Assembly (NCBI GenBank): GCA_963709775.1
Contig: CAVPXS010000017.1
Location: 434,001 to 498,000, forward strand
DNA length: 64,000 bases
Direction of reading: 5' to 3'
Source of the DNA: Salinimicrobium sp963709775
GTDB lineage: Bacteria > Bacteroidota > Bacteroidia > Flavobacteriales > Flavobacteriaceae
Shown here: positions 9,272 to 18,629 of the stretch, piece by piece
How positions within the stretch are numbered: position 1 is the first letter of the stretch
Layout of the letters: the number at the start of each line of letters is the position of its first letter
Position numbers and translations under genes: made by a program
Notes under the pieces: model-generated
What the model saw: the letters and a program-made list of their open reading frames with translations, nothing else
Databases searched by the model: none
What the model was told of the DNA's origin: nothing

Positions 9272-9844
9272 ATGAAAACAAAGCTAATGTTACTACTGCT
9301 GCTGGTATTCGTTACCGGGCAAACAATGTGCTCTCAGGGCATGCCTGTCTATGACAACACCAACTTTATTGCCCTTGGAAAATCACTGATAGAATCTGCC
9401 AAGCAGACTTCAAATTTACTAAAGACCGTCAATTTTTTAAAGGAACAGAAGGAAAGGGTAGAACAGGTAAGCAATGCGGTGAAGCAGCTAAAGGCAGTAC
9501 AGGAAATTGTGAACAATAACCAGCGGCTGTTCAATATGGTACAGCACGATCTTAAGGAAATCCTTCATTCACCTTATATCAAGCCGGAAGAGGTGAATCG
9601 CATCTCTGTCTCTTTTAATTCCATTATTGAACTTTCGTTGCAGGATCTAAATTTCATGCAGCAGCTCCTTACTAGTAATATGCTGAGCATGACAGATGCC
9701 GAAAGGCTTGTTCTGCTGGAGGAACAGCGGGAGAGGTCTCGCGAGATGGTTTCTCAGATAGAGTTAAAGAAGATGAGATACACCTCCATCATTGCCTTTC
9801 GGGAAGCACAAAGCAAGTTGAATAACAGAACCGGTAATTATTAA
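9272..9844 (+). CDS. traI: Conjugal transfer protein TraI-like (VirB5-like, DUF4141)
   Basis: 190 residues with a cleavable signal peptide (KLMLLLLLVFVTGQTMCSQG). The rest is helical with a long central coiled-coil. Between the TraG ATPase and the polytopic TraJ the Bacteroidetes operon usually carries TraI/DUF4141, a periplasmic VirB5-like component, and this protein fits by position and architecture. Symbol assignment rests on synteny more than on motif. Confidence 0.75.
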   Translation: MKTKLMLLLLLVFVTGQTMCSQGMPVYDNTNFIALGKSLIESAKQTSNLLKTVNFLKEQKERVEQVSNAVKQLKAVQEIVNNNQRLFNMVQHDLKEILHSPYIKPEEVNRISVSFNSIIELSLQDLNFMQQLLTSNMLSMTDAERLVLLEEQRERSREMVSQIELKKMRYTSIIAFREAQSKLNNRTGNY

Positions 9845-9850
9845 TCAGAG

Positions 9851-10681
9851 ATGGTACTGTCGATAGGGCTCGAGTATGTAGATGCTGTCTTTACCACCGT
9901 AAAAGAAAGCAGTTTTTCCCAGTATACCATTGCGGGGATGAAAGCGCTTGCCGTATTGTTCTTTTTGATCAATATCATCAAGAAGTACAACGAAGGTGCA
10001 GTGAACAGTGATGGCTACACTTGGGGATTAAATCCCGGAGACCTGATCAAGAATTTTGTCATCGTTCTGCTGGTGATCTTCTCAACACAGATCCTCGGGT
10101 ATTTTGACGGGATTTTGATCTCCATTGAAGCTCAGTACAAAAATACTGCGCCGGCACTTCTTCCGCTGCAGATGCAGGATCTGGAGATCGAGCAGGATAT
10201 CAATTTTGTTGAGGCTGCTTCAAAGGCTTTGGGGATGTTGTATGAATATTTAGTCACTCCGCTATACCCGATGAAGGTCGTTGCTTTTATTCTCGGCCTT
10301 TTCCTATGGCTTATGGACCTGTTCATATATCCCCTGTTCCTGGCAGAGAGGTACTTCTTATTAGGGCTGATGCAGGCATTTTTCCCTCTTGTAATGGCGA
10401 TGGCCGTCTTTGAGAAGTTCAGAGAAATGGGCTACCGCTTTTTCAAATTATATGCGGCAGTCTATATGATAGTACCCGCTTTTTTCCTGGTCAACGTATT
10501 TATCAATCTTTTGTATGAGGAGATCAATACAAATTTCTGGGGAAATCTGCTGGGCCCGGGATCGGAGAGTGGCATTTTCGCACCTCTTGTGCAGCTCGGC
10601 TCCATTGGCTTTATCGTCTTTTTAAAATTTAAACTATACAGGAGGGCCATCTCTTTTACATTCCGGCTCTTTGGTTCCTAA
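9851..10681 (+). CDS. traJ: Conjugal transfer protein TraJ (VirB6-like membrane protein)
   Basis: 276 residues with about six hydrophobic segments, including ALAVLFFLINIIKK, FVIVLLVIFSTQILGYF, VVAFILGLFLWLMDLFIYPL and a C-terminal pair. This is the polytopic inner-membrane channel subunit TraJ of Bacteroidetes elements. Placed six bases after TraI and before TraK, the canonical order. Confidence 0.87.
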   Translation: MVLSIGLEYVDAVFTTVKESSFSQYTIAGMKALAVLFFLINIIKKYNEGAVNSDGYTWGLNPGDLIKNFVIVLLVIFSTQILGYFDGILISIEAQYKNTAPALLPLQMQDLEIEQDINFVEAASKALGMLYEYLVTPLYPMKVVAFILGLFLWLMDLFIYPLFLAERYFLLGLMQAFFPLVMAMAVFEKFREMGYRFFKLYAAVYMIVPAFFLVNVFINLLYEEINTNFWGNLLGPGSESGIFAPLVQLGSIGFIVFLKFKLYRRAISFTFRLFGS

Positions 10682-10699
10682 GATCTTTAATCAAGCACA

Positions 10700-11314
10700 A
10701 TGAAAACACCCTATAAGAACATTTATACAGTACTAAAGATCAATCGCTTTATTGTGTTAAGCGTGATAATAGTAGCATTTTTGAGCAGTGCTTTTTCTCT
10801 CTGGTCGGTCTTTAATATGAATCGGAAAATGCTAAACAGCATGTTTGCGGTAAATACGGATGGCTCTGTTATTCCTTTAAAACTGACTTCAGAAAAGGAA
10901 AACCTTGAAGTAGAGGCACGGGCCCACCTGGATCTGTTCCACCAGTTCTTTTACGGGATAGATACCAGTAATTACGAGCACAATCTGGAAAAGGCACTCT
11001 GGCTGGGTAATAGTTCGGTGGACAATGCCTACAGGCAAAAAAAGGCCGAAGGACTTTACAATCGGTTGATCCAGTATTCCCTTGTACAGAAGGTGAAGAA
11101 GGTTGATACCGAACTCGAGCTAACTTCTGAACCATACAAATTTCGCACTACCACCTTATTTGAGATCAACAGGGGGTCTGTAGTAGATTCATATGAGCTG
11201 GTAACCACGGGCGAATTGATCAAAGTAGACCGACATTTTCCAAGGAACACCCACGGATTATTAATTACAAATTTTTTTGAGAACAGTTTAAAAAAGATAC
11301 AAGATGAGCATTGA
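10700..11314 (+). CDS. traK: Conjugative transposon protein TraK (VirB8-like)
   Basis: 204 residues: a cytoplasmic N-terminus (MKTPYKNIYTVLKINRFIVL), one membrane anchor near residues 16-38, then a periplasmic domain with FHQFFYGID and EINRGSVVDSYELVTTGELI. That matches TraK, the VirB8-like bitopic scaffold. It overlaps traM by 11 bases. Confidence 0.88.
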   Translation: MKTPYKNIYTVLKINRFIVLSVIIVAFLSSAFSLWSVFNMNRKMLNSMFAVNTDGSVIPLKLTSEKENLEVEARAHLDLFHQFFYGIDTSNYEHNLEKALWLGNSSVDNAYRQKKAEGLYNRLIQYSLVQKVKKVDTELELTSEPYKFRTTTLFEINRGSVVDSYELVTTGELIKVDRHFPRNTHGLLITNFFENSLKKIQDEH

Positions 11315-12230
11315 GAAAAATAAAATTGTCTTTTTCAGCGTGATAGCCATAGTAATATTATTTATAGTGGCTTACACCTCGCTGTACCTTACCGGGGAGG
11401 AGGGGGAAACCGAGAACCTGGTGCATCCGGCGGTACCTGCACTTAAGGAGGAAAATAAAAGTTATACCTCAAAGATCGATGCGCTGGATGATCTTAAGGA
11501 AGTACGCCACAATGATCCCCCCAGTATTTATTCTGAAAAACTCCTTGATTCTCTAGGGGTATTTGATCCGGCCCTGGAAGAAAAGGACCGCTTGCGGGTA
11601 ATAGACAGTATATACAGGTATGGGAGTATTGACTATGAGGAGGAGACGTGGAGGGAGGAGTATCCGGAGGAAGAGGTTTCTTCAGAAGAAAACTTTTCGG
11701 CTGAAGAACCTGAAGTGGATCATTTAATTGATCAGGATCTTTCGGGGGGGCATAGAGATTTCTTTAAACCGGGATTAGTACAAAGACCTTATAAGCCAAA
11801 GAACGGCAGCAGTGATACACTTATCAATGCCATGGTACATGGAAATCAGGTTGTAAGGGCGAATGACAGGCTGGAGCTTATCCTGACTGCAGAGGCCAGG
11901 ATCAATGGCCGGGTCTATCCCACAAACACGCTGTTATATGGTTTCGTGAACCTTCAGGCCAATCGGGTACATATCAAGATTACACATATTGAAAACCGGC
12001 CGGTTAAAATGAAAGCATATGACCTGCAGGACAGCAATGAAGGAATCTATGTAGAGAACAGGCTGCGTGCTGAGGCAAGCCGGGAAGTGCTGGATGATGT
12101 GATCCAGGACATTAATGTGGCGGGCTTCCCGCAAATCGGCGGGATCAAAGATATTTTTAGGCGTAGCAACAGAAATCTAAAGGTAACAGTGATGGACCAA
12201 TACCAACTTATTTTAAAACCTCAATTATGA
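11304..12230 (+). CDS. traM: Conjugative transposon protein TraM (VirB10-like)
   Basis: 308 residues with an N-terminal membrane anchor (VFFSVIAIVILFIVAYTSLYL), an acidic low-complexity middle (EEETWREEYPEEEVSSEE) and a C-terminal beta-rich domain (LILTAEARINGRVYPTNTLL). This anchor/linker/core order is typical of TraM, which spans the periplasm like VirB10. The protein is shorter than many TraM homologues, mainly in the linker. Overlaps traK by 11 and traN by 4 bases. Confidence 0.87.
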   Translation: MSIEKNKIVFFSVIAIVILFIVAYTSLYLTGEEGETENLVHPAVPALKEENKSYTSKIDALDDLKEVRHNDPPSIYSEKLLDSLGVFDPALEEKDRLRVIDSIYRYGSIDYEEETWREEYPEEEVSSEENFSAEEPEVDHLIDQDLSGGHRDFFKPGLVQRPYKPKNGSSDTLINAMVHGNQVVRANDRLELILTAEARINGRVYPTNTLLYGFVNLQANRVHIKITHIENRPVKMKAYDLQDSNEGIYVENRLRAEASREVLDDVIQDINVAGFPQIGGIKDIFRRSNRNLKVTVMDQYQLILKPQL

Positions 12231-13060
12231 AAAATCTATTATATTTTTTAGCACTTGTAGGTCACGGCTCTTTTGCCCAGGAGAAGGTTTCCCTGGACAC
12301 CATTTTTGCTAATGATTTCCATAATGTATCGCTATTTTTTCAAAGCCCGGTGCGACAGGGAATTGTGGGAGCGGCGAATTTTACTTTCAGTTTTAATGAG
12401 GAGACCCCGCAATACTTTGGGTTGTTAAAAGCTGCTCCGGGAAACGATAGCAGCCTTTTGGTTTTAACTGCAGACGGTCAGATATACTCTTACTATTTGA
12501 AATACCGTGAGGAGATATCCAGGCTTACCTACTTCATCAGTGAGTCAGAAAGTATAGGAAACGAAGTACCTCAAATAAAAAATTCAGACCATGCAGGAGA
12601 AGTTAAGGCAACAGTCGGGGAGAGGAAGGTATTAAAGGATAGTATTGCCAGGATGAGTTTATATGAAGAACGTTCGGCCTATTACATGCACTCTGCTACC
12701 GGAAACTTGAGATCAAAAAAGAAATCCAAAATCAAACTCAGTGTGAAAGAACTAAAGTATTATGGGCATGAAACCTACATGGTATTTGATCTGGAAAACA
12801 AATCCGGGATAGATTTTGAACTGAATTATTTAAATGTTTATCTAACCAGTGGCAGCAGCAAACGCAATGCTTCTTTTCAAAAAGTCTTAAAAGATCCTTT
12901 ACATATTTATGGCTTTCCTAAAGTGGTGAAGAATGGACAGCGGAGAAGGTTTGTGTATGTATTGCCAAAATTCACTGTTGGAGAAAATGGAAGGATTGCG
13001 GTTGAAGTCAGGGAAAAAAGAGGGAACAGATACCTGAAGTTAAGGTTTAAACAGCCCTGA
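12227..13060 (+). CDS. traN: Conjugative transposon protein TraN (VirB9-like, DUF4138)
   Basis: 277 residues with a signal peptide (KNLLYFLALVGHGSFAQ), a beta-rich N-terminal domain and a C-terminal domain (LSVKELKYYGHETYMVFDLENKSG region) typical of TraN/DUF4138, the outer-membrane-associated VirB9-like subunit. It is the last rightward tra gene; TraO, TraP and TraQ are not present here, so the module is shorter than CTnDOT's. Confidence 0.87.
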   Translation: MKNLLYFLALVGHGSFAQEKVSLDTIFANDFHNVSLFFQSPVRQGIVGAANFTFSFNEETPQYFGLLKAAPGNDSSLLVLTADGQIYSYYLKYREEISRLTYFISESESIGNEVPQIKNSDHAGEVKATVGERKVLKDSIARMSLYEERSAYYMHSATGNLRSKKKSKIKLSVKELKYYGHETYMVFDLENKSGIDFELNYLNVYLTSGSSKRNASFQKVLKDPLHIYGFPKVVKNGQRRRFVYVLPKFTVGENGRIAVEVREKRGNRYLKLRFKQP

Positions 13061-13095
13061 TGATTATTCTGCGTTTGCCATCGAACACAATGATA

Positions 13096-13132
13096 GAAAA
13101 AGAGCAAGGAAAAAACTTTGCTCTTTTTCTTT
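13096..13132. terminator. Bidirectional terminator between convergent tra and mob operons
   Basis: A strong inverted repeat (AAAAAGAGCAAGG / CTTTGCTCTTTTT) with A-rich and T-rich flanks sits between the ends of traN and the coupling-protein gene. It can stop transcription from both directions. Confidence 0.75.
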
Positions 13133-14769
13133 CAAACGGTAGGACCCGGAGATTGTAATATTGAATCATTTTCTTCTTTAGATCCAAAAATTGATCTTGC
13201 TTCCAGATGAATTCTGTTATAATTGTCTTCTATTTCCTGGGGGCTATATCCGGTGAAGTTAACCGGGAGGAATTTCTGGATCTGTTCCAGTTTAAAATGA
13301 ACCAACTTGTCTTTTCCGTCGGCGAAGGTGACAAATTCTCCTGGTTCGAGTCTAAAGAAGGCATCGGCACGTATTTTTGATACCTCCCGTTCACTCCTGG
13401 TGATCCTGGTATCAAAATCGAGTCCCTCGCCCTGATTGATACTAATGCTTTGACGTTTCACAATTTCAAAGAAACGCTCGTAATATTTAGCGGTATCGGG
13501 ATCATTGACCTTTCCAAAGAACTGGTATGACAGATTGCTGAGAATAGCCCTGCTGGCTTTTTCCCCATATAGCAGCTCGTTCTGGATCTTGTCCTGCATC
13601 ACGTAAAGAGTTGCGATATCATAACTCCTAAGCGTGGCGGGAATACGATGCATATTGAGAAGGCGGATCGTCGGAGCCTCTTCCATAAGCAGGAAGGAAG
13701 ATTGCCTGTTGCGCACACTCATCTGTTTGGTAATAGTGTGGATAAGAGTGGCAATGACAGGGGAGTAGGCGGTTTCAAATTTTGGGTTGTTTACAATGGA
13801 AACAATGGCAGGAGTCTCGGGATTATTGATATCGAGGGGAACATCATCTGCAGAAAGTACCATAAATATTCGATGTGTACTGATCTTTTTTAAGGCGTTT
13901 GCCAGGGTGCTTTTTACTGCTGCAGTTTGTCTTTCAGATTCTATGCCGCTGATAAAAGCACTGGCCATGGCTTTGGAAGTGTGGTTGGATCTTAAAAAGC
14001 TGACAAGACTTTCGGTATTCAGGTGTTGATATATAGCAATCAGGTGGGGTAGGGTACAGTACTGTGGGTAACTGGATTTTAATTTCCAGATGAGTCCGGA
14101 GATGAGGCCTTCAACTGCGTCGTTAAAGAATTTAGTAGTGCCCGAGGAAAGGGAGTCTTTTTGTTCCAGGAGGTTCTCCAGCAAAACCCTGGACACTTCG
14201 TTTACGCTCTCTTCATCGGGTAAATAGCGGGGAGCAATGGGATTCGCCCTGTGGTAGATCCTATCAAAAGAAATAATATAAAAAGGGATATCACCATTTT
14301 TAAAAAGAGGGTATGCAATCTCCGTGAGTTCAAAGTTTTTATAATCATGGATCACTCCACAGAAAGCATGGGTTTTTAAATGCTTTAAAAAATTGTAAAC
14401 TACGCTTTCCGTTTTTCCACTCCCTGCAGCACCAATGATAGAGACCCCTCTTAGGAAATTTTCAATGACTAAATTTCCTTTTTTTAATAAAAATTTGATC
14501 CGGTATTTCCGGGGAATTTCTTTTTTAGGATGAGGAGTGATAAAAACAAATAGCAGTGTATTCAGGAAAAGCGCAGGAATTAAATAAAAAAGTATTAATC
14601 TGGAAACAGGAAGATGCTGCACTCCAAATATCATTAAAAGCAGTAACAAAACCAGGATTAGGAATAAGTTGAACAGGTAACCCAGCCTATGTAATTTAAG
14701 CAGCCCGTAAAATACTGCCCCTGCTAAAAAGAGGTAGAGGGCTATGGAAAAGAACTGAGGAGACATCAT
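13132..14769 (-). CDS. Type IV coupling protein (TraD/VirD4-type, MobC)
   Basis: The start is placed at the ATG (MMSPQFFSIALYLF) four bases past the relaxase stop; the longer frame would overlap the relaxase by 65 bases. About 545 residues. Two to three N-terminal membrane helices are followed by an ATPase with Walker A (GAAGSGKTESVV) and a Walker-B-like SSFLLMEEAPT, then TSTLV-type C-terminal sequence. VirD4-type proteins hand the relaxase-DNA complex to the secretion channel. Annotators often call this protein MobC or TraG in Bacteroidetes elements. Confidence 0.88.
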   Translation of the reverse strand: MMSPQFFSIALYLFLAGAVFYGLLKLHRLGYLFNLFLILVLLLLLMIFGVQHLPVSRLILFYLIPALFLNTLLFVFITPHPKKEIPRKYRIKFLLKKGNLVIENFLRGVSIIGAAGSGKTESVVYNFLKHLKTHAFCGVIHDYKNFELTEIAYPLFKNGDIPFYIISFDRIYHRANPIAPRYLPDEESVNEVSRVLLENLLEQKDSLSSGTTKFFNDAVEGLISGLIWKLKSSYPQYCTLPHLIAIYQHLNTESLVSFLRSNHTSKAMASAFISGIESERQTAAVKSTLANALKKISTHRIFMVLSADDVPLDINNPETPAIVSIVNNPKFETAYSPVIATLIHTITKQMSVRNRQSSFLLMEEAPTIRLLNMHRIPATLRSYDIATLYVMQDKIQNELLYGEKASRAILSNLSYQFFGKVNDPDTAKYYERFFEIVKRQSISINQGEGLDFDTRITRSEREVSKIRADAFFRLEPGEFVTFADGKDKLVHFKLEQIQKFLPVNFTGYSPQEIEDNYNRIHLEARSIFGSKEENDSILQSPGPTV

Positions 14770-14773
14770 GAGA

Positions 14774-15799
14774 TCAATAACCAATAGAACTGGACCTGAC
14801 GCCAACTGACAGGGCTTTTTTAAGTTGCCGGAGGGCAAAGGAGACCTGGTTGGGGGCTAGGTTAAGGTGCGGCATTGAAATCCCGGTTTGCCCAAGCAAC
14901 ATAAAAGCAATACGTTTTTCGGGTACAGACAGGCTATTAAGGTGAGAGTAGTATTTTTGTGGATACTTAATAAAAGTTTTTCGTGCTTCATAAGACTCTA
15001 CATAATTTCGGTTGTACCCGAATAGTTTGTCAAAAGTCTTTTCCGCTTTATCAAAAAAATGGTCTCGTTCAAAACCGCGTTTGACAATTTTCCCGTGCAT
15101 GATCACTTCCGAAGATCTGTATTTACTGCCCGGGGACAGGCTGTAGGAATTGGAAGCATCCTTTCTGCTTACAATTATATGCACATGGGTTTGCAAGCCT
15201 TCCTTTCGCATCCCCTGCTCTATGAGCTTTCCGTTGATCTTGTGAGGAGCTTCCTTTCGAAGTTTTTGCAGTTGTCGTTCGATTTCAGAAGAATTCCCGG
15301 GGAGGACCCCGCGATTCACTTTTTGAAGTTGATTCTCGAGGGCTGCGATCTGTTTAATAAAAGGTGAATTTTCTTTGATTTCCCGATCTGTTCCTTTAAA
15401 AAAACGGGTCTGTTCGATCTTTGCAAAATACTTGATATCATTTACCTGAATTGGCCGCCCGTTTATTTCCCGGTTAAATGCTATTGCATACTCCTTCATA
15501 AGCTCGCGAGTATACTGTTTAAGAGCGTTTAAATTGTTCCCGATATGTTCCAGCTCATATCTGGATGGATTTACCGTAATGGAGTAGTATTTAGGTTCAA
15601 TTTTTTTAAGCTTTGCCGAATTGGAATCAATTTCCCGGATAACTGTTGAAGCATATATACTATCCTGGTATTGGTTAAAGAACATTTCTTTTTGATCCGG
15701 TTCCCGGTCTTCATTTTCCTTTTCCAGGTAGGAAACAAAATCCCGTACACTCTGGGAGAAATTCTGAGACAGCTTTTGAGGGGTGATAGTAACGTACAT
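14774..15799 (-). CDS. mobB: MobB-type relaxase (DUF5712-like)
   Basis: 341 residues. A histidine motif GLQTHVHIIVSRKDA matches the metal-binding HxH of mobilisation relaxases, and SPGSKYRSSEVIMHGKIVKRGFERDHFFDKAEKTFD lies downstream as in DUF5712/MobB proteins. The N-terminal region supplies the candidate nicking Tyr residues (e.g. KYYSITVNPSRYE), but I cannot fix which one acts. It nicks the transfer origin and pilots the strand. It follows the accessory gene by 5 bases. Confidence 0.82.
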   Translation of the reverse strand: MYVTITPQKLSQNFSQSVRDFVSYLEKENEDREPDQKEMFFNQYQDSIYASTVIREIDSNSAKLKKIEPKYYSITVNPSRYELEHIGNNLNALKQYTRELMKEYAIAFNREINGRPIQVNDIKYFAKIEQTRFFKGTDREIKENSPFIKQIAALENQLQKVNRGVLPGNSSEIERQLQKLRKEAPHKINGKLIEQGMRKEGLQTHVHIIVSRKDASNSYSLSPGSKYRSSEVIMHGKIVKRGFERDHFFDKAEKTFDKLFGYNRNYVESYEARKTFIKYPQKYYSHLNSLSVPEKRIAFMLLGQTGISMPHLNLAPNQVSFALRQLKKALSVGVRSSSIGY

Positions 15800-15804
15800 A
15801 TCAT

Positions 15805-16344
15805 CTATTTTAGGGTGGATTTTAATTCTTCAAATTCTTCCCGGGAGAGGTTAAGGCGAAGATGTGCCTTTCCGAAGCTACTGCGGACAACGGTAACTCT
15901 GTCAAGAATGGATTTTAGATCCTGTGTCCTTGCCGAAAGTTTTTTCCTTAGTTCATTTTCAGCGGTTCGAAATGCTGCAATTTCCTGTTGGATATTTAGT
16001 TCCGCAGAAGTTTCCTGTTGAGTTTTCTCCAACAGCAATTCTGGTTTCTTGACCGGGTTCTCCCTAAAGAGAACCTGAAGCATGGAATGCGTGGGTTTTG
16101 TCTGTGTTTTTTCGATGTCCTTTAGGATAGCTACAGCAGCATTTATCCTTGCTTTAATCTTTTTCTCCAGGCTGATAATATTAGGACCCAGGTCCTCCAA
16201 GGGGGAAAAACCATTGTACTTAAAAAAATCCAGCATCAATTGAAGAGTTTCAGACTGTTGCTTTCCAAGTTGTCTGCAATAGATCCTGAATTCCCTTGCT
16301 GTTCTAGGTTTGATCTTTAAGGTGATGTAGAGCTTGTTATCCAT
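15805..16344 (-). CDS. mobA: BfmA/BtgA-type mobilisation accessory protein
   Basis: 179 residues. The N-terminus (KLYITLKIKPRTAREFRIYC) is ribbon-helix-helix-like, followed by QSETLQLMLDFFKYNGFSP, the hallmark of the BfmA/BtgA family. The C-terminal half is coiled-coil. Such proteins bind near the transfer origin and recruit the relaxase. It is first in the leftward mob operon. Confidence 0.85.
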   Translation of the reverse strand: MDNKLYITLKIKPRTAREFRIYCRQLGKQQSETLQLMLDFFKYNGFSPLEDLGPNIISLEKKIKARINAAVAILKDIEKTQTKPTHSMLQVLFRENPVKKPELLLEKTQQETSAELNIQQEIAAFRTAENELRKKLSARTQDLKSILDRVTVVRSSFGKAHLRLNLSREEFEELKSTLK

Positions 16345-17899
16345 TAAAAACCTGTTGTTTAGGTAAAAATTAGGTTATTTATGGCAGAGGGAAAAAACCA
16401 CTTTCCGGTTTTAAGAACTTTCGCAATCATTTTAATGGAATTTGTAATGATTATCTGGAAAGACTGTGAATCATTCAAAAAGTAAAGTGGAGGAAAGTCT
16501 TTGGTTTACACACCTCCAAGCTTGTTATATGCGCTGGTTTATAAAGTAGCTGAAATTTCTAATATTACTAAAACAATTACCTGAATTCGGGGTTTCCCAA
16601 AGGGTTTTACTAATTCTGGGAACTATAAGGAGTTTATTACAAAAGCTTTATGTATATAACTATTTGATATTCAGTTAAATGCTAAAAGGAAATAAAATCG
16701 AACATGCGGCAGCGTGTTCCCCTCTTGCTTTTCCTTTTCGTCCGCCCCGGCGGACTTTTATGAATCAAAGTAGAGGAGGAAGCTTCCTTTTTGAAGCAGG
16801 AATTCTTTGGAATCTCAATTTTCATTTTGCGAATAAGTCCATACTTGTAAGGAAAAACTGTCTTTACTTAGGAAGGGTTGATCAGTTTATACGAATCTTA
16901 GCATCTTACTTTTTATATCCAGAGCGTTTTCCTTTTTTGATTTCGAAATTACAGTACCGGAAATCTTGAAATGAAAAAGTAAATTTTTCAAGATTCTTAC
17001 TTCCCATAGAGCCGTCGCTGTTACCTTTTTTGATGCACAGCCTGGTTTAGGATTTAGAATTAGTAGAGGACTTATAAAAGGGCGGGGGTGGAGGAGCCCG
17101 GTTATGCAGTCCGGGCTAACTTCTAAATTCTGTTTTTTTGTCATCAAAAGAGGTGAAAAGCATAGGCGATAATGGAGGAGTAGATCACAGTTTGAATGGA
17201 AAGAGGTAATTTTTTTCTGTAAAAAATATTGGAGCAGGATTAGGCGGACTCGGGCATAAAAATGTTCCGGGAGTGAAGCGCTTCCGCTCCATTTTTCCGG
17301 GGCGGAATAGCGGAACGGGAGGAAAAGTTTTTGTGCCTGTGTCCAAGACCTTTCGACGATCCTCATTTCCCGCAATGAAGAGAACCGAAATGAAGGGGAA
17401 TGTGGTGAGGACCTTTTTCTTAATAGTGAAAATGATAATATTAAAGGGATGTAGGAAAAAAGTATCAAAAATGAGGAAAACCGTAATTTTTATCTTTTAA
17501 TTAACATTAGATTAGCTGCATCTGTTGGTGCCGGTTTGGGACTCAGCAACCGGAGGTGTGGAAAAAAATCGGATTAAGTGGCGAAAGATGTTGATTTATT
17601 TTGCCATATATCGCGCTGCCAGGTAACAAGAATGTATTTTTTCTTATTGTTTTCAATTCGCGAGAGAAAGCCGAACTCATAAACGAAAAGATTAACATCC
17701 CCGGGGTTGTTTTACCAAAAGTAGGTAAAGAAATTGGGATCAAATTTCTACCGTTTTAGTCGTATAATATACGGATAATAAACGCCTTGTAGTTTTTCCT
17801 AGTCTACTTTTACTTAAAAGAGGATTAATGGACTGGACATATGTGACATTCAAGAATTTATTGATAAGCCAGGAGAAGTGCATTAATTTTTTTTGCAGA
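16345..17899. other. Eroded intergenic region without intact genes
   Basis: About 1.55 kb between the mob operon and the cassette array contains only short frames (for example 16679-16969 plus, 16887-17468 minus) with improbable composition and no recognisable domain. A GC-rich perfect hairpin (GTCCGCC..GGCGGAC) occurs near 16740-16756. The region looks like decayed coding DNA, possibly upstream parts of the recombinase remnant at 17900-18089. Confidence 0.5.
16459..16502. other. Inverted repeat upstream of mob operon (possible oriT region)
   Basis: AAAGACT and AGTCTTT flank a 30-base A-rich spacer, about 115 bases upstream of the mobA start. Transfer origins of these elements often lie here. 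This is only a position- and structure-based suggestion; no known nick site was recognised. Confidence 0.25.
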
Positions 17900-18089
17900 C
17901 AAGGTGGTACAGGCTCTGGTGAATGATCTTCTAGAAGTTAAATGGAGTGAGGAGTTCATATGAATTATATCATCGAGAAACTGTTAAGGACCTCAAAGCA
18001 CGAAAACCATCGAGACGTATATGCACGTATTCACAAATATTTTTTTGAAGATCAAAAAATCTACTAGTTTAGCCAATAAAGTAAAATAA
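17900..18089 (+). pseudogene. Tyrosine recombinase (integrase) C-terminal remnant, frameshifted
   Basis: Reading frame 18003-18089 gives KTIETYMHVFTNIFLKIKKS and then ends in VK-stop, which lines up with the C-terminal block of Bacteroidetes tyrosine recombinases (KTTEIYTHV..., then IKSPLDNL-like). The candidate nucleophile Tyr is the fifth residue after the K. In another frame just upstream, MNYIIEKLLRTSKH aligns with the usual IRYIQELLGHxSS segment, and LLE further upstream with HLLE. At least one frameshift separates them, and the usual GH after the leucines is missing, so it is dead. The C-terminus points into the cassette array. Whether it was an IntI-type integron integrase or another recombinase cannot be decided, because the diagnostic internal insert is not preserved. 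Confidence 0.6.
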
Positions 18090-18111
18090 AGTACAATAAA
18101 GACAAAGTATA

Positions 18112-18147
18112 TATAAATGTACCAGTGTGTTTATACGTACGTTGTAA
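18112..18147 (+). other. Array left edge: half site or attI-like
   Basis: The sequence TGTTTATACGTACGTTG resembles the right arm of the attC-like sites (TTTTTATACGTACCGTTG in the sites following family F), but no matching left arm lies upstream. It directly follows the dead recombinase, where an attI would be expected. Confidence 0.5.
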
Positions 18148-18551
18148 GCCATTGCTTTACGCGGATGGGCATTTTTTGAAAGTCCTGGGCTGGTTTAATA
18201 GGGGAGTACAGATAAGGGAAAGAAAAGGATATGACCATAGGGAACTATCCCCAAGTATGTTGCGATGAGATCGTGGAGAGTCTTTTAACTATCCAAACGT
18301 TATCACGTTACAAATACTTGAGGTTAAGGTAGTTGAAATTTTTGATATAGTCAATGGGTTCAACTAACTTAATTTTTCCCTTATCTGGACGGACCACTGA
18401 TTGCGCCCACCCCCTTATTCCACAATCTTTAGAACTACTTCTAAACCCAATGGAAACGAGGTACGGACTCTCAAAAAATGACTTTTAAATTTCGGCCGCT
18501 TCAACCAACAGTTCCTTTTTGGTTATCTTTTCAATCTGATAACCAAACAGC
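18142..18551 (+). repeat. Family A non-coding cassette, copy 1
   Basis: First cassette of the array, about 410 bases plus a short S-type attC. It starts TTGTAAGCCATTGC and ends AGCTTACAAC. Seven near-identical copies occur; small indels between them break every open frame, so it is judged non-coding. Internal stems (GGTTATC/GATAACC; AGTTGAA/TTCAACT) suggest a structured RNA or regulatory DNA. Confidence 0.75.
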
Positions 18552-18629
18552 TTACAACACTATGTAAATGCAATGGCCCAAAATCATTAGCCTGAAAAGG
18601 GGCCACAGCATTTACACGTACCGTTACCC
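18552..18629 (+). repeat. attC-like site, S type
   Basis: Left box TTACAAC, right box GTTACCC. GTAAATGC and GCATTTAC with TGGCCC/GGGGCCA form the stem. Follows family A copy 1. Confidence 0.75.

Noticed and set aside
16679..17500. Frames in the region between mob genes and the array
   Set aside because: Low-complexity, odd composition, no homology pattern; more likely decayed DNA.
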